Shown: positions 43,356 through 52,134 of the stretch, piece after piece
Layout: each line of letters opens with the position of its first letter
How positions within the stretch are numbered: position 1 is the first letter of the stretch
Origin: Rhodanobacter thiooxydans
GTDB lineage: Bacteria; Pseudomonadota; Gammaproteobacteria; Xanthomonadales; Rhodanobacteraceae
Assembly: GCF_021545845.1 (NCBI RefSeq)
Contig: NZ_CP088923.1
Location: 1,116,001 to 1,180,000 of the forward strand
Direction: 5' to 3'
DNA: 64,000 nt
Translations under genes and position numbers: made by a program
The notes under the pieces: generated by a model
Databases searched by the model: none
Told to the model about the DNA's origin: nothing
The model's input: the letters and a program-made list of their open reading frames with translations, nothing else

Positions 43356-44332
43356 GCCTGTTGTTCCATGAAGGCCAGCACCTCGGCGCCGCGCGGCATG
43401 GCGGCGAACGAGCCCCGGCGGGTGACGGTGAGCGCGCCGCAGGCGGCGGCGAAACGCAGCATCGCGTGCAGCCGCGGCATCGCGGCGACCAGGCGGTCGA
43501 GCCGGTCCGGGCCGGCTTCCAGCTCGGCCAGGCAGCACAGCAGGCCGCCCATGAAGGCGTCGCCGGCGGCGGTGGCATCGACCACGGCGACCGTGTAGCC
43601 GGGCAGTTCGCCTTCGGCGTCAGGGTGGAACCAGCGCAGCGGTTGCGCGCCGTCGGTCACCAGCACCAGCCGGGTGCGGCCCTGCCACAGCCGGTCCAGC
43701 GCGGCCTGCTCGCCGTCCGGCGCCAGCCAGGTGAATTCCTCGGCGGAGAGCTTCACCACGTCGGCCAGATGCAGCGCCGGCCATACCAGCGGGTGCGGAT
43801 CACTGCCGGCCGGCCACAGCGCAGGGCGCAGGTTGAGGTCGAAGCTGACCAGCGCGCCGGCGCCGTGCGCGCGCTGCATGCCTTCGCGGGTGGTGGCGGC
43901 CAGCGCCGGGTCGGTCATGCTGTTGGAGCAGACGTGGAACACGGCAAGCTCGCGGAAGGCATCCGCGCGGAAGTCGGCCGGCCGGAACAGCAGGTCGGCG
44001 CTGCGCTCGCGGTAGAAGGCGAAGCTGCGTTCGCCGTGGGCGTCCAGCGTGACGAAGGCCAGCGCGCTGTTCGCCGCATCGGTGCGCACCACGTCGGCGG
44101 TGCCGACGCCGGCCTGCTGCAGGCTGTCGAGCAGGAAGTCGCCGAAGCGGTCCGTCGACAGCATGCCGGCGAAGCGGGCATCGCCGCCGAGCCGCGCCGC
44201 GGCGACCGCCACGTTGGCCGGCGCGCCGCCGGCGAACGGCACGAAGCTGGCGGCGAAGCCGCGCGGGTCGAGGCCGTCGGCGTGCAGGTCGATCAGTGCC
44301 TCGCCGAAGCACAGGATGGGCCGTGTCGGCAT
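43352..44332 (-). CDS. PfkB-family fructokinase
   Basis: 326 residues, ribokinase fold. ILCFGEALIDLHADG opens the protein; PFAGGAPANVAVAAARLGG is the PfkB signature 1 region; VVDATAAGDAFMGGLL holds the catalytic Asp and anion hole. This is the bacterial fructokinase type (ScrK/FrcK-like). Gives fructose-6-phosphate from the isomerase product. Second gene of a leftward operon, 1 bp behind the transporter gene. Confidence 0.87.
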   Translation of the reverse strand: MPTRPILCFGEALIDLHADGLDPRGFAASFVPFAGGAPANVAVAAARLGGDARFAGMLSTDRFGDFLLDSLQQAGVGTADVVRTDAANSALAFVTLDAHGERSFAFYRERSADLLFRPADFRADAFRELAVFHVCSNSMTDPALAATTREGMQRAHGAGALVSFDLNLRPALWPAGSDPHPLVWPALHLADVVKLSAEEFTWLAPDGEQAALDRLWQGRTRLVLVTDGAQPLRWFHPDAEGELPGYTVAVVDATAAGDAFMGGLLCCLAELEAGPDRLDRLVAAMPRLHAMLRFAAACGALTVTRRGSFAAMPRGAEVLAFMEQQA

Positions 44333-44333
44333 G

Positions 44334-45671
44334 TCAGTGGATTTCGCTGGCGTCCGCTGCCGGGATGCTGCGGATGCGCGAGCCGCGCAGGCCGTAGAAC
44401 ACGATGTACAGGTAGCACAGCAGCGGCAGGAAGAACGCGTGCTGCAGGCCGATATGATCGGCGAACACCCCTTGCAGCGGCGGGATGATCGCGCCGCCCA
44501 CGATGGCCATGATCAGCAGGCTGGACGCCTTGCTGGTCATCGGCCCCAGCCGCTCGATGCTGAGCGCGAAGATGGTGGGGAACATGATCGAGTTGAACAG
44601 GCCGATCGCGATGATGCTGTACATCGCCAGCGCGCCGCTGCTGGATATGGTGGTCAGCACCAGCAGCGCGTTGATCGCGGCGAACAGTGCCAGCAGCTTG
44701 CGCGGCGAGAACTTCGCCATCAGCGCTGAGCCGACGAAGCGGCCGACCATCGCGCCGCCCCAGTACCACGAGACGTAGCCGGCAGCTTGCTGCTCGCTCA
44801 GGTGGCCGATCTCGGGCATCGACAGGTAGTTGACCATGAAGCTGCCGATCGACACTTCCGCACCGACGTAGAAGAAGATGCCGAGCACGCCGAACAGCAC
44901 GTGCGGGTGGCGCAGCACCTCGGCAAAGCCGTGGCGCGCGTGGTCGTCCTTGTCGGTGGCCTCGCTCAGCGCCGGCAGGCGGAACAGCCAGACGAAGGCC
45001 GCCAGCAGAAACAGCACCACCGCCAGACCAATGTACGGCCCCTGCACCGCCTGTGCCTGCTGGGTGTCGTAGAGCAGGCGCTGCGCCGGTTCCAGCACGG
45101 CCAGTTCGTCCGGGCTTTTCACCACGTTGGACAGGATCAGCAGGCCGCCGAAGTAGGGGGCCAATGCGGTGCCGGCGGAATTCAGCGCCTGCGCCAGGGT
45201 CAGCCGGCTGGAGCTGGTCTTCTCCGGGCCGAGCAGGGCCACGTACGGATTGGCCGCCACCTGCAGCACGGTGATGCCGGTGGCCAGCACGAACAGCGCG
45301 GCGAGGAAGGCCGGGTACAGCTGCAGCCCCGCGGCCGGCCAGAAGCCCAGCGCGCCGACGCCGGCGATCGCCAGCCCGGCCACGATGCCCTTCTTGTAGC
45401 CCAGCGCGGCGACCAGCTGGCCCGCCGGCAGCGCCATCAGGAAGTACGCGCCGAAGAAGGTGAACTGCACCAGCATCGCCTGCGCGTAGTTGAGCTGGAA
45501 GATCGACTTCAGGTGCGGGATCAGGATGTCATTGAGGGAGGTCAGGAAACCCCACATGAAGAAGATGGTGGTGAGCACGCCCAGCGCCGTCGGATGGCTG
45601 GTGTAGGGTTCGTGACCGGCGCGGTCCGGCGCGGATGCAGGCGGGGAGGGCGGTACGGTGGCAAGGGCCAT
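44334..45671 (-). CDS. FHS-family sugar:H+ symporter (FucP/GluP-like)
   Basis: 445 residues, twelve helices. FFMWGFLTSLNDILIPHLK in helix 1, QFTFFGAYFLMALPAG in helix 2 and NPYVALLGPEKTSSSRLTLA in helix 4 are the fucose-galactose-glucose:H+ symporter signatures. In this module it probably takes up mannose released by the GH92 enzyme. First gene of the leftward mannose operon, divergent from GH92, with the LacI-type operator in the shared promoter. Confidence 0.9.
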   Translation of the reverse strand: MALATVPPSPPASAPDRAGHEPYTSHPTALGVLTTIFFMWGFLTSLNDILIPHLKSIFQLNYAQAMLVQFTFFGAYFLMALPAGQLVAALGYKKGIVAGLAIAGVGALGFWPAAGLQLYPAFLAALFVLATGITVLQVAANPYVALLGPEKTSSSRLTLAQALNSAGTALAPYFGGLLILSNVVKSPDELAVLEPAQRLLYDTQQAQAVQGPYIGLAVVLFLLAAFVWLFRLPALSEATDKDDHARHGFAEVLRHPHVLFGVLGIFFYVGAEVSIGSFMVNYLSMPEIGHLSEQQAAGYVSWYWGGAMVGRFVGSALMAKFSPRKLLALFAAINALLVLTTISSSGALAMYSIIAIGLFNSIMFPTIFALSIERLGPMTSKASSLLIMAIVGGAIIPPLQGVFADHIGLQHAFFLPLLCYLYIVFYGLRGSRIRSIPAADASEIH

Positions 45672-45735
45672 GGCGGTATTCCGGTTCGCAAGTGGCGGAA
45701 GGTGGACGGACCGATCGACGGCGCCGCGCCGCCAA

Positions 45736-45749
45736 TGTAACCGTTTTCA
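45736..45749. promoter_or_regulatory. LacI-family operator in the mannoside divergent promoter
   Basis: TGTAACCGTTTTCA fits the LacI/GalR-family consensus TGNAANCGNTTNCA at every fixed position, with the central CG. It lies 65 bp upstream of the transporter and 78 bp upstream of the GH92 gene. The regulator is not in the window. Confidence 0.6.
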
Positions 45750-45826
45750 CCGCCGCACCGATCGCGCGCCGCAACATGTCGCCGGCGGTGTTACCTTCAG
45801 GCTTCCGTCCCTCGCCGAGGTCTTCC

Positions 45827-48148
45827 ATGCCCCGCACCATCACGATGCTGCTCGCCCTGCTGGGACTGATGGCCGCTGCGCCCGCGCTGGGCTCGCGCGG
45901 GCACGCGGCCGACGTCGATCCGCGCATCGGCACCGGTGGCGACGGCCACACCTTCCCTGGCGCCACCGTGCCGTTCGGCATGATCCAGCTCTCGCCCGAC
46001 ACCGCGATGCCCGACTTCAAGCACGGCTACAAGTGGGCCGCCGGCTACCAGTACGGCGACAGCAGCATGCTGGGTTTCTCGCACACGCACTTCTCCGGCT
46101 CCGGCCATTCGGATCTGGGCGACGTGCTGCTGATGCCGATTGCCGGCGACGTGCGGCTGGAGCCCGGCGACCCGACCGCGCCGGGCAGCGGCTACCGCTC
46201 GCGCTTCTCGCACGACAGCGAGGTGGCGCAGGCCGGCTACTACGCGGTCACGCTGAGCGATTACGGCGTGCGCGCCGAACTCACCGCCGGGCGCCGCATC
46301 GGCTGGCACCGCTACACCTTTCCGGCCGGCAAGCCCGCGCACCTGCTGCTGGACCTGCGCCCGAGCATCTACGACTACCCCGGCAAGGTGCTGTGGGCCA
46401 GCCTGCGCGTGCATGCCGACGGCAGCGTCACCGGCTGCCGCAGCACCCGCGGCTGGGCGCCGGGGCGCGAGCTGTGCTTCGCCATGCGCTTCTCCGCGCC
46501 GATGACCTCGCGCGAGCTGTACAACCGCGAGACCGACATCACCTACAAGGGCTTCAAGGGACCGGGCCATCAGGCCGAGGACCGCGACGCGCAGGACGGC
46601 CGCGCGCTGGTCGGCGTGTTCGACTTCGGCCAGCTGCACCAGCCGCTGGAGGTGAAGGTGGCGATCTCGCCGGTGAGCGAGGCGAACGCAGTCGCCAACC
46701 TGGACAAGGACGGCGCGGGCTGGGATTTCGACGCGCGCCGCGCCGAGGCGAAAGCCGCCTGGGACCAGGCGCTGGCGGTGATCGACGTGGATGCGCCGAA
46801 GACCGCGAAGACGCAGTTCTACACCGCGCTGTACCACGCCATGCTGTCGCCCACGCTGAGCATGGACGCCAACGGCGAGTACCGCGGGCCGGACCACGCG
46901 GTGCATCGCACCGACGGCTTCGAGTTCTACTCCACCTGGTCGCTGTGGGACGTGTACCGCGCGCAGCAGCCGCTGATGGTGCTGCTGCGGCCTGACCTCA
47001 GCAGCGACTTCGTGCGCTCGCTGGTCGCCGCGCGCGAGGCCAGCCCGTTCGGCATCCTGCCGGTGTGGGCGTACCAGGGGCTGGAGACCTGGTGCATGAT
47101 CGGCTACCACGCGGTGCCGGTGATCGCCGACGCCTACGTCAAGGGCGTGCGCGGCTTCGATGCGGACAAGGCGCTGGCAGCCATGGTGGCCAGCGCGACC
47201 TACGCGCCGTACGGCGACCTGGCCGACTACATGAAGCTTGGCTACGTGCCGATCGACAAGGAGCCGGAGGCCGCCTCGAAGACACTGGAGTACGCCTACG
47301 ACGACTGGTCGCTGGCGCAGATGGCCAGGGCGATGGGCAAGACGGACGTCGCCGCCACATTCGCCAGGCGCGCGGGCAACTGGCGCCACGCGTGGGACGC
47401 GAAGAGCGGCTTCATGCGCGCGCGGCTCAGCGACGGCAAGTTCCGCGAGCCGTTCGATCCCGAGGCCGCCGGCTACGGCAGCGACTACACCGAAGGCAAC
47501 GCCTGGCAGTACTCGTGGTACGTGCCGCAGGACGTGGCGGGGCTGATCGCTGCGATGGGCGGCGACGCGAAGTTCGTGGCCAAGCTCGACGCGCTGTTCG
47601 AGGCGAAGGTCGACCCCTCGCACTTCAAGCACGTCGAGGACATCACCGGGCTGATCGGCTGGTACGCGCACGGCAACGAGCCCAGCCACCACATCGCCTA
47701 CCTGTACGACTACGCCGGCGCGCCGTGGAAGACCCAGGCGCGGCTGAAGCAGATCATGGACAGCCAGTACACGCCGCGTCCCGACGGCCTCAGCGGCAAC
47801 GACGACCTCGGCCAGATGTCGGCTTGGTACGTGTTCACCGCGCTCGGCTTCTATCCGGTGACGCCGGCCAGCGACGAGTACGCGATCGGCCGGCCGTTCG
47901 TGGCGCGCGCCACGATCCAGCTCGGCCACGGGCGTACCTTCACCATCAGCGCCTCGCCGCTGGACGACGCCCACCCCTACGTCGGCGCGGTGACGCTGAA
48001 CGGCAAGCCGCTGGAGCGCAGCTACCTGCGCCACGGCGAGATCGTGGCCGGCGGCGAGCTGCACTACACCATGCAGGGGCAGCCGGACCGCACATGGGGC
48101 GGCGCGGCGGCCGCCCGCCCGGCGGCGATGAGCCGCTACGGGCGGTGA
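45827..48148 (+). CDS. GH92 exo-alpha-mannosidase, secreted
   Basis: 773 residues. A signal peptide (MLLALLGLMAAAPAL core) precedes DVDPRIGTGGDGHTFPGATV, the conserved GH92 N-terminus. FSHTHFSGSGHSD, YSTWSLWDVYRAQQPLM, EGNAWQYSWYVPQD, YAHGNEPSHHIAYLYDYAG (catalytic Glu and metal-binding residues) and SGNDDLGQMSAWYVFTALGF are the family blocks in order. GH92 enzymes are calcium-dependent inverting alpha-mannosidases of N-glycan or mannan chains. The product would feed the divergent mannose operon. Confidence 0.95.
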   Translation: MPRTITMLLALLGLMAAAPALGSRGHAADVDPRIGTGGDGHTFPGATVPFGMIQLSPDTAMPDFKHGYKWAAGYQYGDSSMLGFSHTHFSGSGHSDLGDVLLMPIAGDVRLEPGDPTAPGSGYRSRFSHDSEVAQAGYYAVTLSDYGVRAELTAGRRIGWHRYTFPAGKPAHLLLDLRPSIYDYPGKVLWASLRVHADGSVTGCRSTRGWAPGRELCFAMRFSAPMTSRELYNRETDITYKGFKGPGHQAEDRDAQDGRALVGVFDFGQLHQPLEVKVAISPVSEANAVANLDKDGAGWDFDARRAEAKAAWDQALAVIDVDAPKTAKTQFYTALYHAMLSPTLSMDANGEYRGPDHAVHRTDGFEFYSTWSLWDVYRAQQPLMVLLRPDLSSDFVRSLVAAREASPFGILPVWAYQGLETWCMIGYHAVPVIADAYVKGVRGFDADKALAAMVASATYAPYGDLADYMKLGYVPIDKEPEAASKTLEYAYDDWSLAQMARAMGKTDVAATFARRAGNWRHAWDAKSGFMRARLSDGKFREPFDPEAAGYGSDYTEGNAWQYSWYVPQDVAGLIAAMGGDAKFVAKLDALFEAKVDPSHFKHVEDITGLIGWYAHGNEPSHHIAYLYDYAGAPWKTQARLKQIMDSQYTPRPDGLSGNDDLGQMSAWYVFTALGFYPVTPASDEYAIGRPFVARATIQLGHGRTFTISASPLDDAHPYVGAVTLNGKPLERSYLRHGEIVAGGELHYTMQGQPDRTWGGAAAARPAAMSRYGR

Positions 48149-48231
48149 ACGCGCATGGCAACGGCGGCATGCGGATGAAACATGCCAGAATGCGGGGACT
48201 TCCTCATGGGCGCGCCGATGCGGCTGGCGAC

Positions 48232-50025
48232 ATGACAACGCGGGGCATCATGCGCTGGCGTACCGCCGGCCTGTTGCTGGCGATGCTGTTCATCGTCGGC
48301 CTGCCGTACATCGTCACGCTGCAGGGCGCGCGCGACACGGCACGGGCCACCGAATGGGTGGCGCGCTCGACCGAGGTGAAGGCGCTGGCCTACCGCATCG
48401 CCTACATGGTGCATGACAGCGAGGCGGCCAGCTACCGGCTGCTGGCGGGCGACGTGAACGCGGCCACCCACGGGCGCGCCGAGCGGGTCGGCAACGAAGT
48501 GTCGCCGCTGCTGCAGAAGTTGCGCGGGATGACGCGCGACAACCCCGACCAGCAGGCCCTGATGGGCTCGCTGGCCAGCAGCGTCAACGGCCGCCTCACC
48601 CTGATGAACCAGGCGCTGGAGCGGCTGCGGCAGGGCAACCCCGCCGGCGCGCGGCAATCGCTGCGCGATGCCGACGACCTGTTCGGGATGAACCCGCAGA
48701 TCGCCGGCATCGTGCAGATCGAGGACGGCCTGCTGCTGCAGCGCGAGAAGGCGGCCGCACGGCAATCCCTCGAGGGGCGCATCGTGCTCTCGATCACCGC
48801 GCTGGCGCAGATCCTGCTGCTGGTCATCATCGTGGTCACCTCCGAGCGGCAGATCGGTCGGCGCCAGCTGGCGGAGACCCGCGAAGGTCGCGCGGTGCTG
48901 CGTTCCCAGCTGATCTTCCAGGCGGTGCGCGAGCCGATCGCGCTGTTCGACGAGAACCTCAACAGCCTGCTGGTGAACAACGCCTTCAGCGAACTGTACG
49001 GCATGGATCCGCGGCGGCGCTCGCTGCCGCTGGTGCAGATCGGCCATGGCGCGTGGAGCGACGGCGTGCTGCTGCAGCGCCTGAATGACGTGCTGCTGCG
49101 CGACCGCGAGCTGTGGGACTACGAGATGGTGCAGCGCACCGTCGACGGCATCGACCGCCACGTACTGATCAACGCGCGCCGGCTGCAGCAGCAGGACGGC
49201 GGCACCCCGGCGCTGCTGCTGACGGTCAGCGACGTCACCACGCGCGCGCTGGCCGAGCAGCAGGTGAACGAGCTCAACCATCAGCTGGAAGGCAAGGTGG
49301 CGCAGATTTCCGACGTCAACCGCGAACTGGAGGCGTTTAGTTACTCGGTGTCACACGACCTGCGCGCACCGCTGCGCCACATCGCCGGGTTCGCACGCAA
49401 GCTGGAGCAGCACCTGGACGAGCGGCTGGACGAGAAAGCCACCCACTACATCGAGGTGATCGCCGGCTCGGCGCAGCGCATGGCCGTGCTGATCGACGAC
49501 CTGCTGGTGTTCTCGCGGCTCGGCCGCGGCGCGCTGCGCCTGCAGGCGGTGGACATGCAGTCGCTGGTCGACGAGGCCCGCGCACTGGCCGAATCGGGTG
49601 TGTCGGGGCGGCGTATCGTGTGGAGCATCGCGCCGTTGCCGATGGTGATCGGCGATGAGAACATGCTGCGCACGGTGTGGCAGAACCTGCTCGCCAATGC
49701 GGTGAAGTACACCGGCCACTGCGAGGTGGCGCGCATCGAGGTGAGCGTGCGCCAGGGCCGCAACGGCGACTACGAATTCACGGTAAGCGACAACGGCGCG
49801 GGGTTCGACATGCAGTATGCGGACAAGCTGTTCGGCGTGTTCCAGCGCCTGCACAAGGCCTCGGAGTTTCCGGGCAACGGCATCGGGCTGGCCAACGTGC
49901 GGCGGATCGTGGCGCGCCACGGCGGCCGCGTCTGGGCCGAGGCCGAATCGGGCCGGGGCGCCCATTTCCATTTCTCGCTGCCGGCCACCGACGCGTCCGG
50001 CACACGCACCGAGAGCAAAGCATGA
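48232..50025 (+). CDS. Membrane sensor histidine kinase with CHASE3-like domain
   Basis: 597 residues. Two membrane helices (about 8-25 and 185-205) enclose a helical CHASE3-like periplasmic domain. A PAS domain (about 225-345) is followed by a HisKA with SYSVSHDLRAPLRHIAGF (phospho-acceptor H375) and HATPase_c with NLLANAVKYT and NGAGFDMQYADKLFGVFQRL, GNGIGLANV. The kinase core is of the type found in bacteriophytochromes, but no GAF/PHY photosensor is present. Start uncertain (48175, 48232 or 48250). The next gene, a single-domain response regulator, overlaps by ATGA. Confidence 0.85.
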   Translation: MTTRGIMRWRTAGLLLAMLFIVGLPYIVTLQGARDTARATEWVARSTEVKALAYRIAYMVHDSEAASYRLLAGDVNAATHGRAERVGNEVSPLLQKLRGMTRDNPDQQALMGSLASSVNGRLTLMNQALERLRQGNPAGARQSLRDADDLFGMNPQIAGIVQIEDGLLLQREKAAARQSLEGRIVLSITALAQILLLVIIVVTSERQIGRRQLAETREGRAVLRSQLIFQAVREPIALFDENLNSLLVNNAFSELYGMDPRRRSLPLVQIGHGAWSDGVLLQRLNDVLLRDRELWDYEMVQRTVDGIDRHVLINARRLQQQDGGTPALLLTVSDVTTRALAEQQVNELNHQLEGKVAQISDVNRELEAFSYSVSHDLRAPLRHIAGFARKLEQHLDERLDEKATHYIEVIAGSAQRMAVLIDDLLVFSRLGRGALRLQAVDMQSLVDEARALAESGVSGRRIVWSIAPLPMVIGDENMLRTVWQNLLANAVKYTGHCEVARIEVSVRQGRNGDYEFTVSDNGAGFDMQYADKLFGVFQRLHKASEFPGNGIGLANVRRIVARHGGRVWAEAESGRGAHFHFSLPATDASGTRTESKA

Positions 50026-50468
50026 ACAAGAAAGACCTGCGCACCATCCTGCTGGCCGAGGACAGCCTGGCCGATGCCGAGATGGCGATGGACGCGCTGG
50101 GCGAGGCGCACCTGGCCAACCCGGTGGTGCATGTAGAGGACGGCGTGGAGTGCATGGACTACCTCCACTGCCGCGGCGCGTGGGCCACGCGCGAGCCGGG
50201 CGACCCGGCGGTGGTGCTGCTGGACATCAAGATGCCGCGCATGAACGGGCTGGACGTGCTGACCGCGATGCGCGGCGACGAGCGGCTGCGGCGGATCCCG
50301 GTGGTGATCCTGTCCTCCTCGCGTGAGGAGAGCGACCTGGCGCGCAGCTGGGACCTCGGCGCCAACGCCTACGTGATCAAGCCGGTCGACGTGGACCAGT
50401 TCTTCGACGCGGTGCGTACACTGGGCCAGTTCTGGGCGGTGCTCAACCAGGCGCCCAGCCCGGAGTGA
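50022..50468 (+). CDS. Single-domain response regulator, Rcp1-like
   Basis: 148 residues, only a receiver domain. Acidic pocket in LAEDSLADAE, phospho-acceptor D68 in VVLLDIKMPRMNG, conserved Ser/Thr in VILSSSREE and Lys in YVIKPVD. Similar stand-alone receivers partner phytochrome-type kinases. It is probably phosphorylated by the kinase encoded directly upstream. Confidence 0.9.
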   Translation: MNKKDLRTILLAEDSLADAEMAMDALGEAHLANPVVHVEDGVECMDYLHCRGAWATREPGDPAVVLLDIKMPRMNGLDVLTAMRGDERLRRIPVVILSSSREESDLARSWDLGANAYVIKPVDVDQFFDAVRTLGQFWAVLNQAPSPE

Positions 50469-50534
50469 ACGGATGGAACGCTAACACCCGCGGCGGCTCC
50501 CACGGCCTACGGGTTCCAGAAACGGACAGCAGCG

Positions 50535-52106
50535 ATGAACCCCATGCCAAGCGGAAAACCCAGGGAGACGCCGGCCATCCGGGTGCTGCAGGTCGAGGAC
50601 AGCCGGCTCGATGCGGAGCTGGTGCTCGCCGAGCTCGACGCCGACCACATCGCCTATGAGGTGCGCCTGGTCGACGACGAGTCCAGCTTCGTCGCCGCGC
50701 TGGACGACTTCAGGCCGCACATCGTGCTGTCGGACCTCAGCATGCCGGGCTTTTCCGGCCAGCATGCACTGGAGCTGCTGCGCCGGCGCGACGAGGACCT
50801 ACCGTTCATCTTCGTCTCCGCCACGCTGGGCGAGGAGGCGGCGATCGAGGCATTGCACAACGGCGCCACCGACTACATCCTGAAGCAGAATCCGGCCCGG
50901 CTGGCCAGCGCGGTGCGCCGCGCCCTGAGCGAGGCCTCGGCGCGCCGGGCCAGCCGTCGCACCGAGGCGGAGCTGGTCCGCGCGCAGCGCTTCGAGAGCC
51001 TGGCGATGCTTGCCGGGGGCCTCAGCCACGACCTGCGCAACCTGCTGCAGCCGCTGCTGCTGGCCGGCGACAGCCTGCAGGATTACCAGCATGACCCGCG
51101 CCTGGCGCGGCTGGGCAAGCTGGTGCGCGATTGCGGCAAGCGCGGCCTGGACATGGTGCACTCGATGCTGTCGTTCGCCAGCGGCGCGCGCCGCGCGGAA
51201 CAGGTGCGGCTGGGCACGCTGTTCAGCGCGTTCGACCTGCTGATGCAGGGCAGCGTGCCGCACACGGTGACGATGGAACTGGCGATCGAAGATCCGGACC
51301 TGTCGTTCGAAGGCAACCACACCGAGTTGCAGCAGTGTTTGCTGAACCTGTGCCTGAACGCGATCCAGGCGATGCCGGACGGCGGCCGCCTGCGCGTCGA
51401 AGCCGCGCGGACGCAACTGCCGGAGGACTTCTTCCAGCCCGGTGAGTCGTCGCGGCAGTGCTGCTACCTGTGCATCAGCGTGATCGACGACGGCCCAGGC
51501 ATGGAGCCGGCGGTGAAGGAGCGCCTGTTCGAGCCGTTCTTCACCACCAAGGAAGCCGGTACCGGGCTCGGCCTGGTCTCGTGCAAGCGCATCGTCACCA
51601 GCCATGGCGGCGTGATGCGGGTGGACAGCGAGCGGGGCCGCGGCAGCCGCTTCGACCTCTATTTCCCGCTGGAGGGACTGGCCGCCGACAACGGCGAGGC
51701 GGGCGACCAGGACAACCTTGAAGGTGCCGCCGAGCGCGTGCTGGTGGTGGTGGAAGAGGCCGGCCAGTTGTCCCTGCTGGCCGACACACTGGATGCCTGG
51801 GGTTACCAGGCCCACGCCAGCCAGAGCGGCACCGCCGCGCTGCAGTGGATCGAGGCCGCCGGCCTGCCCGACCTGGTGGTGCTGGACGCGGACATGAACC
51901 TGTTCACCGGCGTGCGCACGCTGGCGGCGCTGATCGAGCAGGGTTACCGCCATGCGGTGATCCTGCTGGCGCGCCCCGGCGCGACCCCGGACCTGCACGA
52001 GCTGCCGCCGCTTCCGCATCTCTATGTGATCGACAAGCCGGTCACCACCCAGCTGCTGCTGCGCACGCTGCGCAAGGCGCTGCGCGAGGCCGGCAGCGGC
52101 GGTTGA
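50535..52106 (+). CDS. Hybrid receiver - histidine kinase - receiver protein
   Basis: 523 residues, no membrane segment. The N-terminal receiver has D67 in HIVLSDLSMPG. A HisKA segment holds LAGGLSHDLRNLLQPLLLAG (H165); the ATPase domain shows NLCLNAIQAMPDGG, DDGPGMEPAVKERLFEPFFT and GTGLGLVSCKRIV. The C-terminal receiver-like domain (about 395-520) keeps VVLDADMN, but its usual acidic pocket reads VVEEAG. A soluble phosphorelay hub, read in one operon with the preceding kinase and receiver (66-bp gap). Confidence 0.87.
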   Translation: MNPMPSGKPRETPAIRVLQVEDSRLDAELVLAELDADHIAYEVRLVDDESSFVAALDDFRPHIVLSDLSMPGFSGQHALELLRRRDEDLPFIFVSATLGEEAAIEALHNGATDYILKQNPARLASAVRRALSEASARRASRRTEAELVRAQRFESLAMLAGGLSHDLRNLLQPLLLAGDSLQDYQHDPRLARLGKLVRDCGKRGLDMVHSMLSFASGARRAEQVRLGTLFSAFDLLMQGSVPHTVTMELAIEDPDLSFEGNHTELQQCLLNLCLNAIQAMPDGGRLRVEAARTQLPEDFFQPGESSRQCCYLCISVIDDGPGMEPAVKERLFEPFFTTKEAGTGLGLVSCKRIVTSHGGVMRVDSERGRGSRFDLYFPLEGLAADNGEAGDQDNLEGAAERVLVVVEEAGQLSLLADTLDAWGYQAHASQSGTAALQWIEAAGLPDLVVLDADMNLFTGVRTLAALIEQGYRHAVILLARPGATPDLHELPPLPHLYVIDKPVTTQLLLRTLRKALREAGSGG

Positions 52107-52134
52107 TCCCGCCGTTCGTCTGGCCACTCAGGGG

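Noticed and set aside
45797..48238. An 813-codon minus-strand frame
   Set aside because: Antisense shadow of the GH92 gene.
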